Of a DNA stretch of 64,000 bases, positions 18,929 through 27,657 are shown in pieces. The DNA comes from Vibrio navarrensis (GTDB lineage: Bacteria > Pseudomonadota > Gammaproteobacteria > Enterobacterales > Vibrionaceae), in contig NZ_CP065217.1 in the NCBI RefSeq assembly GCF_015767675.1, positions 2,914,001 through 2,978,000 of the forward strand, in the 5' to 3' direction. Under the pieces are notes generated by a model. That model was not told the origin of the DNA, did no database searches, and saw only the letters and a list, made by a program, of their open reading frames with translations. The translations under genes were made by a program, and so were the position numbers. Within the stretch, counting starts at the first letter, position 1, and the number at the start of each line of letters is the position of its first letter.

Positions 18929-20713
18929 TTATGCCAGACTCAGCAGTGGTGCGCCAACAGTGACGGAATCACCTTCTTTTACATTGAGCTCTTGCACAAT
19001 GCCGCTGCGGGCAGCGCGGATTTCCGTTTCCATCTTCATCGCTTCCAAAATCAGCAGGATATCCCCCTCTTCCACCGGAGCACCCGCTTGCACGTGTACT
19101 TTAAAAATATTCCCAGCCAAAGGCGCAGAAACGGCTTCAGCGTCGGCACTGGCTGGCAATGGTGTCGCGGGAGTCGCTGGGGCAACACTTGGCGTTACAG
19201 AGGTTAGCTGGCCTTCAGGTCCCACTTCAACGTGGAACACCTGACCATCCACACGCACGCTGTAAGCTTCCACTTTGCCGTTACTTGCTTTCGCGGGCGC
19301 GGCTGGTTTGACATCGTCAGCGCTTGGCGTAGGTTCAAAGGCTTCTGGATTGCCGCGATTTTTCAAAAACTTCAGACCGACTTGAGGGAAAAGTGCATAG
19401 GTGAGTACATCATCCACACTCTCTTCAGCCAAACGAATGCCTTCATCCTTCGCTTTTGTTATCAGCTCGTCCGTCAACGTCTCAAGCTCTTCTTGTAACA
19501 AATCCGCCGGACGACACACTACTGGCTCTGCGCCATTGAGAACACGCGCTTGCAATTCAGCATTGACCGGTGCAGGTGCAGCGCCATATTCCCCTTTCAG
19601 AACGCCCGCCGTTTCTTTGGTGATGCTCTTATAGCGCTCACCAGTGAGCACGTTGATCACTGCCTGAGTGCCGACAATCTGCGAGGTAGGTGTGACCAAA
19701 GGGATAAAACCCAGATCCTCACGCACACGAGGGATCTCTTGCAGTACTTCGTCAATGCGATCCGCCGCGCCTTGCTCTTTGAGCTGGCTCTCCATGTTCG
19801 TCAACATGCCACCGGGCACTTGAGCGATCAGAATGCGCGAATCCACCCCTTTCAACTGACCTTCAAATTTTGCGTACTTTTTACGCACTTCACGAAAGTA
19901 AGCCGCAATAGGTTCGAGCTGTTCGAGCTGCAAATTGGTATCTCGCTCGGTTCCCTGAAGCATCGCCACCACCGTTTCTGTAGGCGTGTGGCCGTAAGTA
20001 CAGCTCATTGAGGAAATCGCCGTATCGAGAATATCGATGCCCGCTTCGACGGCTTTTATCGCCGTTGCCGTTGAGAGACCAGTAGTCGCATGGCAGTGCA
20101 GCGCGAGTGGGATATCACAAGACGCTTTTATGCGCGTAATCAGCTCTTGCGCTTCATACGGCTTGAGCAAACCCGACATATCTTTAATGCACAGCGAATG
20201 GCAGCCAAGATCTTCGAGACGCTTAGCGAGATCGACCCAAGTGTCCGTATTGTGTACTGGGCTTGTGGTGTAAGAGAGTGTGCCTTGTGCATGCGCACCA
20301 ACGTCAATGGTCGCCTTGACCGCCTTTGTAAAATTGCGTACATCATTCATCGCATCAAAGATACGAAAGACATCCATCCCATTGGTATGTGCGCGCTCGA
20401 CAAACTTTTCCACCACGTCATCCGCGTAGTGACGGTAACCCAACAGGTTTTGTCCACGCAGTAACATCTGCATTGGCGTGTTTGGCATCGCCTTTTTCAG
20501 TGCACGTAAACGCTCCCAAGGGTCTTCTCCCAGAAAACGGATACAAGCGTCGAACGTTGCACCGCCCCAGGTTTCTAACGACCAATAACCCACTTTGTCT
20601 AACTCAGCTGCGATAGGCAGCATATCTTCAATACGCATACGCGTAGCAAATAGTGACTGATGGGCATCACGAAGTACCACATCGGTAATAGCTAGTGGTT
20701 TAGACATGCTCAT
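18929..20713 (-). CDS. oadA: Oxaloacetate decarboxylase alpha subunit (biotin carrier)
   Basis: A 594-residue protein with an N-terminal carboxyltransferase TIM barrel ([22 protein letters not shown]), a PYC/OADA middle domain, an alanine/proline-rich linker (about 470-520) and a C-terminal biotinyl domain with EAMKMET. It transfers CO2 from oxaloacetate to biotin, feeding OadB. Operon order is oadG-oadA-oadB. Confidence 0.97.
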   Translation of the reverse strand: MSMSKPLAITDVVLRDAHQSLFATRMRIEDMLPIAAELDKVGYWSLETWGGATFDACIRFLGEDPWERLRALKKAMPNTPMQMLLRGQNLLGYRHYADDVVEKFVERAHTNGMDVFRIFDAMNDVRNFTKAVKATIDVGAHAQGTLSYTTSPVHNTDTWVDLAKRLEDLGCHSLCIKDMSGLLKPYEAQELITRIKASCDIPLALHCHATTGLSTATAIKAVEAGIDILDTAISSMSCTYGHTPTETVVAMLQGTERDTNLQLEQLEPIAAYFREVRKKYAKFEGQLKGVDSRILIAQVPGGMLTNMESQLKEQGAADRIDEVLQEIPRVREDLGFIPLVTPTSQIVGTQAVINVLTGERYKSITKETAGVLKGEYGAAPAPVNAELQARVLNGAEPVVCRPADLLQEELETLTDELITKAKDEGIRLAEESVDDVLTYALFPQVGLKFLKNRGNPEAFEPTPSADDVKPAAPAKASNGKVEAYSVRVDGQVFHVEVGPEGQLTSVTPSVAPATPATPLPASADAEAVSAPLAGNIFKVHVQAGAPVEEGDILLILEAMKMETEIRAARSGIVQELNVKEGDSVTVGAPLLSLA

Positions 20714-20738
20714 AAACTCCTTTTAATCCTTTCATTTG

Positions 20739-20996
20739 CTACTTTGCAATCGAGGCGCGATGCTGTTGAATCGCCGCAGAGATTGCCGCCACAACCTGTG
20801 GGCTGACAGTGGATGAGGTTGATTGATTTGCTTTAGTCGTTTTCGCTGCAACGAGCTTCTCTGGTACTTCTTGTGGTACCAATGTCGACATGAATCGAAT
20901 AAGAAAAATAAGAATGGTGAGAAAAATAAACACGACCCCCATCCCTGTAACCATCAGGGTGGCCGCCTCTATTAATTGGCTTCCAATATTTGTCAT
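20739..20996 (-). CDS. oadG: Oxaloacetate decarboxylase gamma subunit
   Basis: An 85-residue protein starting MTNIGSQLIEAATLMVTGMGVVF, with AAGGAAGC as ribosome site seven bases before the ATG at 20996. One membrane helix (about 10-33) is followed by a charged cytoplasmic tail. OadG assembles the complex and assists biotin-linked proton transfer. The frame runs seven codons upstream, but the ribosome site decides for this start. Confidence 0.93.
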   Translation of the reverse strand: MTNIGSQLIEAATLMVTGMGVVFIFLTILIFLIRFMSTLVPQEVPEKLVAAKTTKANQSTSSTVSPQVVAAISAAIQQHRASIAK

Positions 20997-21054
20997 TTTG
21001 CTTCCTTTCTGTGTCATCCTGACAACATCAGAATCGCTATTTCAGCGCTTCTGA

Positions 21055-21089
21055 TTAACCGATTATCTAGATCGGTTAAATTTTGTCAA
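21055..21089 (-). promoter_or_regulatory. oadGAB promoter with overlapping operator-like dyad
   Basis: On the minus strand the -35 is consensus TTGACA (21084-21089) and the -10 is GATAAT (21062-21067), 16 bases apart. A perfect inverted repeat, TTAACCGAT-N7-ATCGGTTAA (21055-21079), covers the -10 and most of the spacer. Bound protein there would block RNA polymerase, so a repressor operator is the natural reading. The regulator is not identified in the window. Confidence 0.7.
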
Positions 21090-21427
21090 TTTTGTTTAAT
21101 AAAGGTTTCCGAACAGCCCACAACACAGGTTGTTTTTTCACCACACAGATCACATAACTTGAAACAATTCGCCACTTTTTTCTGATTTAAGGTGGACATT
21201 AACCACTTTACTGTAGTGAAAGCACTAAAACTGCGATGAAGCTAAAGAAAAGAGAATAACTATTTGAAAAATAAGAAAAGTAAAAACAGCAAATTTTAAC
21301 AAAATGGCAACAAAAAACGCGTTCATTGAGTAGCAAAGCGCAGGGAAATCGCCTTAGTAGAGAAGAGTGAATCGAAGCGCAAATCAAACCGCTTGCAGCG
21401 AGAGAAAGAATAAGTCGGTTAGCAGGA
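21090..21427. other. Gene-free stretch between the oad promoter and tRNA cluster
   Basis: About 340 A/T-rich bases without a convincing gene. On the minus strand, upstream of the oad -35, lies one CRP-type half site (TGTGA, near 21143-21153) with a poor second half. Nothing else could be supported. Confidence 0.5.
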
Positions 21428-21458
21428 AAAGAAAAAGCCTCGCAAACTGCGAGGCTTT
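21428..21458 (-). terminator. Intrinsic terminator of the tRNA cluster
   Basis: An 11-base perfect stem, AAAGCCTCGCA and TGCGAGGCTTT, with an AAC loop, followed on the minus strand by TTTTCTTTTC. It ends the csrA-distal tRNA transcript. Confidence 0.92.
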
Positions 21459-21465
21459 GTCAAAA

Positions 21466-21542
21466 TGGCGCGCTCGAGAGGATTCGAACCTCTGACCGCC
21501 TGGTTCGTAGCCAGGTACTCTATCCAGCTGAGCTACGAGCGC
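21466..21542 (-). tRNA. tRNA-Arg(ACG), acceptor type A
   Basis: A 77-base cloverleaf with encoded CCA. The anticodon arm is CCTGG-CTACGAA-CCAGG, so the anticodon is ACG (A34 is normally edited to inosine to read CGN). Acceptor arm GCGCTCG/CGAGCGC. Confidence 0.97.
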
Positions 21543-21588
21543 GCAATAATTTGTTTTCACCTCAACACTTTTCCTAGAGTAAGAAAAG

Positions 21589-21665
21589 TGGCGCGTCCGA
21601 GAGGATTCGAACCTCTGACCGCCTGGTTCGTAGCCAGGTACTCTATCCAGCTGAGCTACGGACGC
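21589..21665 (-). tRNA. tRNA-Arg(ACG), acceptor type B
   Basis: Same 77-base tRNA-Arg(ACG) body with encoded CCA, but the acceptor arm is GCGTCCG/CGGACGC, a compensatory two-sided change from type A. Confidence 0.97.
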
Positions 21666-21729
21666 GCAGGTGTTTGATATCGACACAAAAAACAATGAGT
21701 CGCTATCAGGAACTAAAGTCCCTTAATAA

Positions 21730-21806
21730 TGGCGCGCTCGAGAGGATTCGAACCTCTGACCGCCTGGTTCGTAGCCAGGTACTCTATCCAGCTGAGCTAC
21801 GAGCGC
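21730..21806 (-). tRNA. tRNA-Arg(ACG), acceptor type A
   Basis: Identical in form to the gene at 21466-21542, exactly 264 bases further on. It belongs to the second copy of a duplicated A-B pair. Confidence 0.97.
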
Positions 21807-21851
21807 GCAATAATTTGTTTCACCTCAACACTTTTCCTAGAGTGAGAAAAG

Positions 21852-21928
21852 TGGCGCGTCCGAGAGGATTCGAACCTCTGACCGCCTGGTTCGTAGCCAG
21901 GTACTCTATCCAGCTGAGCTACGGACGC
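21852..21928 (-). tRNA. tRNA-Arg(ACG), acceptor type B
   Basis: Same as the type-B gene at 21589-21665, 263 bases away. The spacer to the preceding type-A gene is nearly identical to that in the other pair. Confidence 0.97.
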
Positions 21929-21990
21929 GCAGGTGTTTGATATCGGATTCCCAATATCAGGAACTAACGTTCCTTTATACTTGAGAAGAA

Positions 21991-22067
21991 TGGCGCGCTC
22001 GAGAGGATTCGAACCTCTGACCGCCTGGTTCGTAGCCAGGTACTCTATCCAGCTGAGCTACGAGCGC
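21991..22067 (-). tRNA. tRNA-Arg(ACG), acceptor type A
   Basis: A 77-base tRNA-Arg with anticodon ACG, encoded CCA and type-A acceptor arm. Confidence 0.97.
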
Positions 22068-22151
22068 GCAATGTTCTCTTCAGAAAGAGATGTGAAGTCT
22101 ATCACAAACAATTTCTTTTGGAACAAAAAAATTGACTGATTTGTCAATAAA

Positions 22152-22243
22152 TGGCGGTGAAGGAGGGATTCGAACCCTCGATACGGGATAAACCGTATAC
22201 TCCCTTAGCAGGGGAGCGCCTTCAGCCTCTCGGCCACCTCACC
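22152..22243 (-). tRNA. tRNA-Ser(GCT)
   Basis: A 92-base tRNA with encoded CCA and the long variable arm of class II tRNAs (TATACGGTTTATCCCGTAT). The anticodon arm CTCCC-CTGCTAA-GGGAG gives anticodon GCT, reading AGC/AGU serine codons. Confidence 0.97.
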
Positions 22244-22266
22244 GTTTTTTGTTCCGATTTACGACA

Positions 22267-22343
22267 TGGCGCGCTCGAGAGGATTCGAACCTCTGACCGC
22301 CTGGTTCGTAGCCAGGTACTCTATCCAGCTGAGCTACGAGCGC
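22267..22343 (-). tRNA. tRNA-Arg(ACG), acceptor type A
   Basis: A 77-base tRNA-Arg with anticodon ACG and type-A acceptor arm, lying between the two tRNA-Ser genes. Confidence 0.97.
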
Positions 22344-22374
22344 GCATTGTATCGTAAAACGATGTTCGCAAGAA

Positions 22375-22466
22375 TGGCGGTGAAGGAGGGATTCGAACCC
22401 TCGATACGGGATAAACCGTATACTCCCTTAGCAGGGGAGCGCCTTCAGCCTCTCGGCCACCTCACC
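22375..22466 (-). tRNA. tRNA-Ser(GCT)
   Basis: A 92-base tRNA-Ser matching the copy at 22152-22243, and the first gene in the cluster. csrA upstream of serine and arginine tRNA genes mirrors csrA-serV-argVYZQ of E. coli. Confidence 0.97.
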
Positions 22467-22481
22467 GTCTTGCGGAGGCAC

Positions 22482-22509
22482 ATATTACGATTTACCAAAA
22501 ATAAGTCAA
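22482..22509 (-). promoter_or_regulatory. Stable-RNA-type promoter of the tRNA cluster
   Basis: On the minus strand, -35 TTGACT (22504-22509) and -10 TAATAT (22482-22487) are 16 bases apart, followed by a GC-rich discriminator (GTGCCTCCGC) and preceded by an A/T-rich tract like an UP element. Such discriminators are typical of promoters under stringent control by ppGpp. Confidence 0.65.
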
Positions 22510-22654
22510 ACAATTTCTTTGAAAAAATAGCGCCCTATCGACTAACCGTTGCACATTTAACCAAAACGCATGAGAAATGAACTTTTGCTAATAAAAACCA
22601 AGCTTTTCAAGCCGATCAGCTAAGGCTAATCGACAGAAAACTTATTCACGCTAA

Positions 22655-22684
22655 AATAAAAAAGGCTGACCCACAGGCCAGCCC
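22655..22684 (-). terminator. Intrinsic terminator after csrA
   Basis: Arms GGCTG (22664-22668) and CAGCC (22679-22683), extended by CC/GG across one mismatch, are followed by six T on the minus strand. It separates csrA from the tRNA cluster. Confidence 0.85.
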
Positions 22685-22704
22685 TATTCAATCAAAGCTT
22701 CTGT

Positions 22705-22902
22705 TTAGTAGTTGCCAGATGCAACGTTACCAGTACCTTTTTCAGCTTGAATGCGCATGTAGATTTCTTCACGGTGAACGGATACTTCTTTCGGAGCATT
22801 CACACCGATACGTACCTGGTTGCCTTTAACGCCCAACACAGTTACTGTCACTTCGTCACCAATCATTAGTGTTTCGCCAACGCGGCGAGTCAAAATTAGC
22901 AT
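22705..22902 (-). CDS. csrA: Carbon storage regulator CsrA
   Basis: A 65-residue RNA-binding dimer subunit starting [18 protein letters not shown]. It has the conserved VSVHREEIY segment containing the RNA-binding arginine and the variable tail typical of vibrios. CsrA binds GGA motifs near ribosome sites and represses or stabilises many mRNAs. Csr sRNAs under BarA/UvrY (VarS/VarA) control remove it. The ribosome site AAGGAG contains such a GGA, consistent with autoregulation known in E. coli. Confidence 0.99.
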   Translation of the reverse strand: MLILTRRVGETLMIGDEVTVTVLGVKGNQVRIGVNAPKEVSVHREEIYMRIQAEKGTGNVASGNY

Positions 22903-22993
22903 TCTTTGCTCCTTGAGTATTCTCTAAATTTCTTGTTACGAAACTATTATCCAACAAAAGTTATATTTTCGTAAACTACCTTATTTTGGAAAA

Positions 22994-24181
22994 TCAACCC
23001 AAAAAGGCTTGTTTCTGCTGAATGTTTAACGCTTCGTCAGAAGTAATGTAAGCATCATGCAGTACATTTGCTGCCAGATCGACACTCTCAGGAGATACAA
23101 CTAACATACAGGACAACGGAGTCACCGAACAATGGTTGATACCAATCCCTTGTTCAATAAGCGCATCACATGCGTGTTGCATCAACGAGCTCGCTTCCAG
23201 ACCTACGACAGTCAGCAAGCTTACTGCTTCACTATTACGGATTTTATCGCTGAAGACTAGATCCAACTTAGCACATGCATCCTGTTTTATCAGGATACCT
23301 GCCCAATCTGCTTCTTCGATCACATTCCAGATTTCGATGCCTAACATCTGACACTGCTTAGTCAGGCTAGACACCGTTTCTTTGGAGACTTTGATCTGAG
23401 CCAAGTCACGTTGCAGAGCAATACCACATACCGACTGTGTGCCTGTTTCCCCCTTCACCAAGCTGCCTTGGTTAACATCAAAAGTAGAGAGGACACGTAG
23501 CGGCACACTGTGCTTCCAAGCGTATTGTACGCAAGGCAGATGCAGTACTTTGGCTCCTTTTCTGGCCATCTCTTCCATCGAAGGAAAATCGATAATGTCC
23601 AGTTTCTGAGCATTTTTAACCACACGTGGATCACACGTATATATCCCATCAACGTCGGTAAAGATTTGACATTCATCTGCTGACAACGCACCAGCCAATG
23701 TCACAGCGCTGGTGTCAGAGCCGCCTCGACCTAAAGTGGTGATATCCCCATTTTCATTCACACCTTGAAAACCAGCCACAATCACGATTTGGTCCTGCTC
23801 AAGCAGTTCCAATATAGGGGCCGTATCAATGTGTTTAATCGTCGCGTCATTGTGTTGGTTATCCGTCACAATGTTCGCTTGTGCTCCGGTAAGTGAGCGT
23901 GCGGCATAACCCAGTTTATTTAGGGTCATGGCCAGCAGAGCCATAGACACTTGCTCACCAGCAGAGAGCAAAACATCAAGTTCACGAGCCGTTGGTACAG
24001 CGTCAACCTGCTTGGCCAACGCAACTAGGCGGTTAGTTTCACCCGCCATAGCAGAAACAACAACGACAACTTGATTACCATCATTTTTCGCCTTAATGAT
24101 GTGTTCGGCCACAGTATGAATTGTGTTAATTGAACCCATTGAGGTTCCGCCGAACTTTTGCACGATAAGGGATTTTTTCAC
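22994..24181 (-). CDS. lysC: Aspartate kinase (monofunctional)
   Basis: A 395-residue aspartokinase that phosphorylates aspartate for synthesis of lysine, threonine, methionine and diaminopimelate. It has KFGGTSMGS at the start, GRGGSDTSAVTLAGAL (the aspartate/ATP site), and two C-terminal ACT-like domains that would bind the feedback inhibitor. The start codon is GTG at 24181, with GAAGG nine bases upstream. It is shorter than E. coli LysC (449), so the choice of lysC for this paralogue is by position. Its location between alaS and csrA is a vibrio trait. Confidence 0.93.
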   Translation of the reverse strand: MKKSLIVQKFGGTSMGSINTIHTVAEHIIKAKNDGNQVVVVVSAMAGETNRLVALAKQVDAVPTARELDVLLSAGEQVSMALLAMTLNKLGYAARSLTGAQANIVTDNQHNDATIKHIDTAPILELLEQDQIVIVAGFQGVNENGDITTLGRGGSDTSAVTLAGALSADECQIFTDVDGIYTCDPRVVKNAQKLDIIDFPSMEEMARKGAKVLHLPCVQYAWKHSVPLRVLSTFDVNQGSLVKGETGTQSVCGIALQRDLAQIKVSKETVSSLTKQCQMLGIEIWNVIEEADWAGILIKQDACAKLDLVFSDKIRNSEAVSLLTVVGLEASSLMQHACDALIEQGIGINHCSVTPLSCMLVVSPESVDLAANVLHDAYITSDEALNIQQKQAFLG

Positions 24182-24260
24182 CAGTCTTCACCTTCCCAAG
24201 ACCAAAGTCTCATTAGGACCACTTCCTATCTACATCCGTAAATCATCCGCAGTAGTTACA

Positions 24261-24319
24261 ATAAAAACCAAGCGATTTGATTGGTTCGTTTAAAATTGCA
24301 CCAATTAAACCACTTGGTT
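24261..24319 (-). promoter_or_regulatory. Terminator-like hairpin in the lysC leader (possible attenuator)
   Basis: The outer arms AACCAAG (24266-24272) and CTTGGTT (24313-24319) enclose a second imperfect stem (TTTAATTGG/CCAATCAAA). On the minus strand the stem runs straight into TTTTT. It sits between the alaS terminator and lysC, about 80 bases before the lysC start. It may be a second alaS terminator or an attenuator for lysC. Confidence 0.5.
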
Positions 24320-24323
24320 GACA

Positions 24324-24364
24324 GAAAAAAATCACGCCCAATCAAAGAAAGTTTTGATTGAGCG
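24324..24364 (-). terminator. Intrinsic terminator after alaS
   Basis: Twelve-base arms CGCCCAATCAAA (24335-24346) and TTTGATTGAGCG (24353-24364), with one G-T pair, are followed by a run of seven T on the minus strand, 13 bases past the alaS stop. Confidence 0.92.
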
Positions 24365-24377
24365 TAGGATTTATAAA

Positions 24378-26960
24378 TTACAGACGCTCAGCCAGCCAAG
24401 CGTCAACAGACTCTAATGCAGCTGGCAAGGCTCCTGCATCAGTGCCGCCAGCCTGCGCCATGTCAGGGCGACCACCACCTTTACCACCGACTTGTTGAGC
24501 CACCATATTGACCAATTCACCCGCTTTCACTTTGCTGGTTAAATCGTTGGTAACGCCAGCGATAAGGCCCACTTTATCGTCAGCCACATTGCCAAGCATG
24601 ATGATGCCACTGCCAAGCTGGTTTTTCAGTTCATCCACCATACCGCGTAGCGCTTTGTTATCTGCGCCATCAAGCTTAGCTACAAGCACGTTTACACCAG
24701 CGATTTGCTTGACTTGATCGGTCAAACTGGCACTGGCTTGTGAAGCCAATTTATCTTTGAGCTGCTGAATCTCTTTCTCCAGAGATTTGGCTTTGCTGGC
24801 CGCATCAGCCAATTTATCTTCGTATTTACGCGTTTGATTGTCTAATGCGTCCAGTGCACCTTCACCCGTCACCGCTTCAATGCGGCGGATACCCGCAGCA
24901 ATACCACCTTGAGAGATGATTTTAAACAGACCAATATCGCCCGTGTTCGATGCATGGATACCACCACACAGTTCAGTTGAGAAATCACCCATAGAGAGCA
25001 CACGCACTTCGTCGTCGTACTTCTCACCAAACAGCGCCATCGCCCCTTTCTGCTTCGCCGCTTCAATATTCATGATATCGGTCTGGATAGTGTGGTTACG
25101 ACGGATCTGGGCGTTCACTAAACGTTCCACTTCTTTGAGTTCAGCAGGCGTCACCGCTTCTAAGTGAGAGAAGTCAAAACGTAAGCTTTCCGCTTTAACC
25201 AGCGAGCCTTTTTGCGCTACGTGCTCACCTAACACTTGACGAAGCGCCGCGTGCAACAAGTGAGTGGCAGAGTGGTTGAGGGAGATAGCCGCACGACGCT
25301 CTGCGTCTACCTGGGCGTTGACTTGGTCGCCTTTCGCCAAAACACCTTCAACCATTACGCCGTGGTGGGCAATCGCGTTCGCCAGCTTCTGCGTGTCTTC
25401 CACACGGAATAGACCCGCTTCAGTTTGCAGCACGCCTGCATCGCCGCACTGACCGCCAGACTCTGCGTAGAAAGGCGTTGCTTGTAAGATCACGATCGCT
25501 TTGTCACCCGCGGAAAGCGCCTGCGCTTCTTCACCTTCGACAAACAGAGCAACCACGTCGCTCACGCCATGAGTTGTCGAGTAGCCACAAAACTCAGACT
25601 GGGCGTCAACTTTGATTTTCGCATTGTAATCGGTGCCAAACTGCCCCGCTTCACGTGCACGTTGACGCTGCTCTTCCATCGCTTTTTCAAAGCCAGCTTC
25701 ATCGATAGTGAAGTCGCGCTCACGTGCTACATCGTTAGTCAGATCGGCTGGGAAACCATAAGTGTCGTAAAGTTTAAACACGGTTTCGCCGTCAAGAACT
25801 TTGCCATCCATAGCATCAAGCGCGTCGTTAAGGATCGACATACCACGCTCAAGCGTACGGCCAAAGTTTTCTTCTTCAATACGCAGTACTTTTTCCACTA
25901 ACGCTTGCTGTTTTTTGAGCTCGTCGCCAGCCGTCCCCATCACCTCAGCCAGAACACCGACTAATTGATGGAAGAATGCACCTTGTGCGCCCAATTTGTT
26001 ACCGTGGCGAACTGCGCGACGAATAATACGACGTAGCACATAACCACGACCTTCGTTAGACGGCATTACACCATCAACAATCAGGAAGGCACACGAACGG
26101 ATGTGGTCTGCAATCACGCGCAAAGATTGGTTCGAAAGGTCTTGGTAACCAATGACTTCTGCCGCCGCTTTGATGAGTTTTTGGAACACATCGATTTCGT
26201 AGTTTGAGTGTACGCCCTGCATGATGGCCGAAATACGCTCGATCCCCATTCCCGTATCCACTGATGGTTTAGGTAATGGCTCCATTGTGCCATCGGCATG
26301 ACGGTTGAACTGCATGAAAACGTTGTTCCAGATTTCGATGAAACGGTCGCCATCTTCTTCTGGAGAACCTGGAGGACCACCCCAAATGTGTTCGCCGTGA
26401 TCGTAGAAGATTTCTGTACATGGACCACATGGGCCGGTATCGCCCATTTGCCAGAAGTTATCTGACTCAAACTTCTTGCCACCTTTCTTGTCACCGATAC
26501 GGATGATGCGATCGGCCGCTACACCCACTTTTTGATGCCAAATGTCAAAAGCTTCGTCGTCCGTTTCATACACAGTGACGAGGAGGCGCTCTTTGGGAAG
26601 CTTCAGAACTTCAGTCAAAAATTCCCATGCATAAGCAATCGCGTCTTCTTTGAAGTAGTCACCAAAGCTGAAGTTGCCTAGCATTTCGAAAAATGTATGG
26701 TGACGGGCAGTAAAACCGACGTTTTCTAGGTCGTTGTGTTTACCACCAGCACGTACACAGCGTTGGGCCGTAGTCGCTCGTGTGTAGGCGCGTTTTTCTA
26801 AACCTAAGAAACAATCTTTAAATTGGTTCATACCCGCGTTAGTGAACAGCAGGGTTGGGTCGTTATGCGGTACTAACGATGAACTTTCTACGATTTGGTG
26901 TCCTTTGCTTTCAAAGAACTTGAGGAACGCATTGCGAACCTCATCAGTGCTCATGTACAT
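24378..26960 (-). CDS. alaS: Alanyl-tRNA synthetase
   Basis: An 860-residue class II synthetase. It has the N-terminal aminoacylation core ([25 protein letters not shown]), a tRNA-recognition region, the editing domain with [12 protein letters not shown] and the zinc-site [13 protein letters not shown], and a C-terminal coiled-coil with C-Ala domain. It starts [20 protein letters not shown] before the first ATG favours it over the ATG two codons later. Confidence 0.99.
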   Translation of the reverse strand: MYMSTDEVRNAFLKFFESKGHQIVESSSLVPHNDPTLLFTNAGMNQFKDCFLGLEKRAYTRATTAQRCVRAGGKHNDLENVGFTARHHTFFEMLGNFSFGDYFKEDAIAYAWEFLTEVLKLPKERLLVTVYETDDEAFDIWHQKVGVAADRIIRIGDKKGGKKFESDNFWQMGDTGPCGPCTEIFYDHGEHIWGGPPGSPEEDGDRFIEIWNNVFMQFNRHADGTMEPLPKPSVDTGMGIERISAIMQGVHSNYEIDVFQKLIKAAAEVIGYQDLSNQSLRVIADHIRSCAFLIVDGVMPSNEGRGYVLRRIIRRAVRHGNKLGAQGAFFHQLVGVLAEVMGTAGDELKKQQALVEKVLRIEEENFGRTLERGMSILNDALDAMDGKVLDGETVFKLYDTYGFPADLTNDVARERDFTIDEAGFEKAMEEQRQRAREAGQFGTDYNAKIKVDAQSEFCGYSTTHGVSDVVALFVEGEEAQALSAGDKAIVILQATPFYAESGGQCGDAGVLQTEAGLFRVEDTQKLANAIAHHGVMVEGVLAKGDQVNAQVDAERRAAISLNHSATHLLHAALRQVLGEHVAQKGSLVKAESLRFDFSHLEAVTPAELKEVERLVNAQIRRNHTIQTDIMNIEAAKQKGAMALFGEKYDDEVRVLSMGDFSTELCGGIHASNTGDIGLFKIISQGGIAAGIRRIEAVTGEGALDALDNQTRKYEDKLADAASKAKSLEKEIQQLKDKLASQASASLTDQVKQIAGVNVLVAKLDGADNKALRGMVDELKNQLGSGIIMLGNVADDKVGLIAGVTNDLTSKVKAGELVNMVAQQVGGKGGGRPDMAQAGGTDAGALPAALESVDAWLAERL

Positions 26961-27141
26961 GCAGCTCTTCCTGAAAATAGTCGAGTTAGAATTTCGCCGT
27001 ATTGTAGATCATGCTTAAAGCTTCGACTAGTTTTCTTGCGGAAAAGACGACATGAAAAGGAGAAACAGTAAATAGGTGGGAAAATAACACTTATTCACAG
27101 CCGACGAGCAAGAGACCGGACACAATCAACTGCATGGAGAG

Positions 27142-27600
27142 TTACTCTTCCTCAGAAAGTGCATAGCTGATTTGCTCAAAGGAAAAGCCTCGATATTGAA
27201 GAAAGCGTACCTGCTTGGCATAGGCTTTTTGATCACTCGCCTGCTGGCCTTTAAACTTTTTCCATGCGGTCTGTTTTGCCAATTCAAACCAATCTTGAGG
27301 TTCATTGACCAGCGCTTGTTCAATGATTGAATCAGCGACACGTTTTTGAGTCAGCTCTTGGCGAATTCGACGCTCCCCGTGCCCTTTTGCTACATGCTGA
27401 CGAATTTGACTCTCGGCAAAGCGCTGCTCGTCCAAGTAACCATGTTCAACACAAAAAGCAATTACTGTATCGGCTTCTTCACTGGCGTAACCTTTGGCGA
27501 TCAGCTTCTGCCTCAACTCATATTGACCATAGTCGCGCCGACTCAGGAGTTGAATCGCTGCCTCTTTGCACGTTTGCACCGTCGAATAATGGGAATACAT
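27142..27600 (-). CDS. recX: RecA regulator RecX
   Basis: A 152-residue, mainly helical protein with RecX repeats ([16 protein letters not shown] near residue 18 and [14 protein letters not shown]). RecX caps RecA filaments and limits recombination and SOS induction. It lies 57 bases after recA, beyond a terminator, so expression depends on read-through, as known in E. coli. Confidence 0.95.
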   Translation of the reverse strand: MYSHYSTVQTCKEAAIQLLSRRDYGQYELRQKLIAKGYASEEADTVIAFCVEHGYLDEQRFAESQIRQHVAKGHGERRIRQELTQKRVADSIIEQALVNEPQDWFELAKQTAWKKFKGQQASDQKAYAKQVRFLQYRGFSFEQISYALSEEE

Positions 27601-27614
27601 AAAAATTGACCTGT

Positions 27615-27640
27615 AAAAAAGCCCTGCACTGCAGGGCTTT
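27615..27640 (-). terminator. Terminator between recA and recX
   Basis: A perfect 10-base stem, AAAGCCCTGC and GCAGGGCTTT, with an ACT loop, followed on the minus strand by six T. It should keep RecX far below RecA. Confidence 0.93.
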
Positions 27641-27657
27641 GGGATATCACTAGATGA

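Noticed and set aside
21466..22466. Regularly spaced repeats that could suggest a CRISPR array
   Set aside because: The repeats are complete tRNA genes on the minus strand with CCA ends and normal cloverleafs, and their spacers are alike rather than unique.
21465..22580. Several + strand open frames sharing RGFEPLTAWFVARYSIQLSY
   Set aside because: They are antisense translations of the tRNA-Arg and tRNA-Ser genes. This family of false proteins is a well-known annotation artefact.
24182..24377. Lysine riboswitch upstream of lysC
   Set aside because: The conserved riboswitch core and its set of junction motifs are not visible. Only terminator-like hairpins were found.
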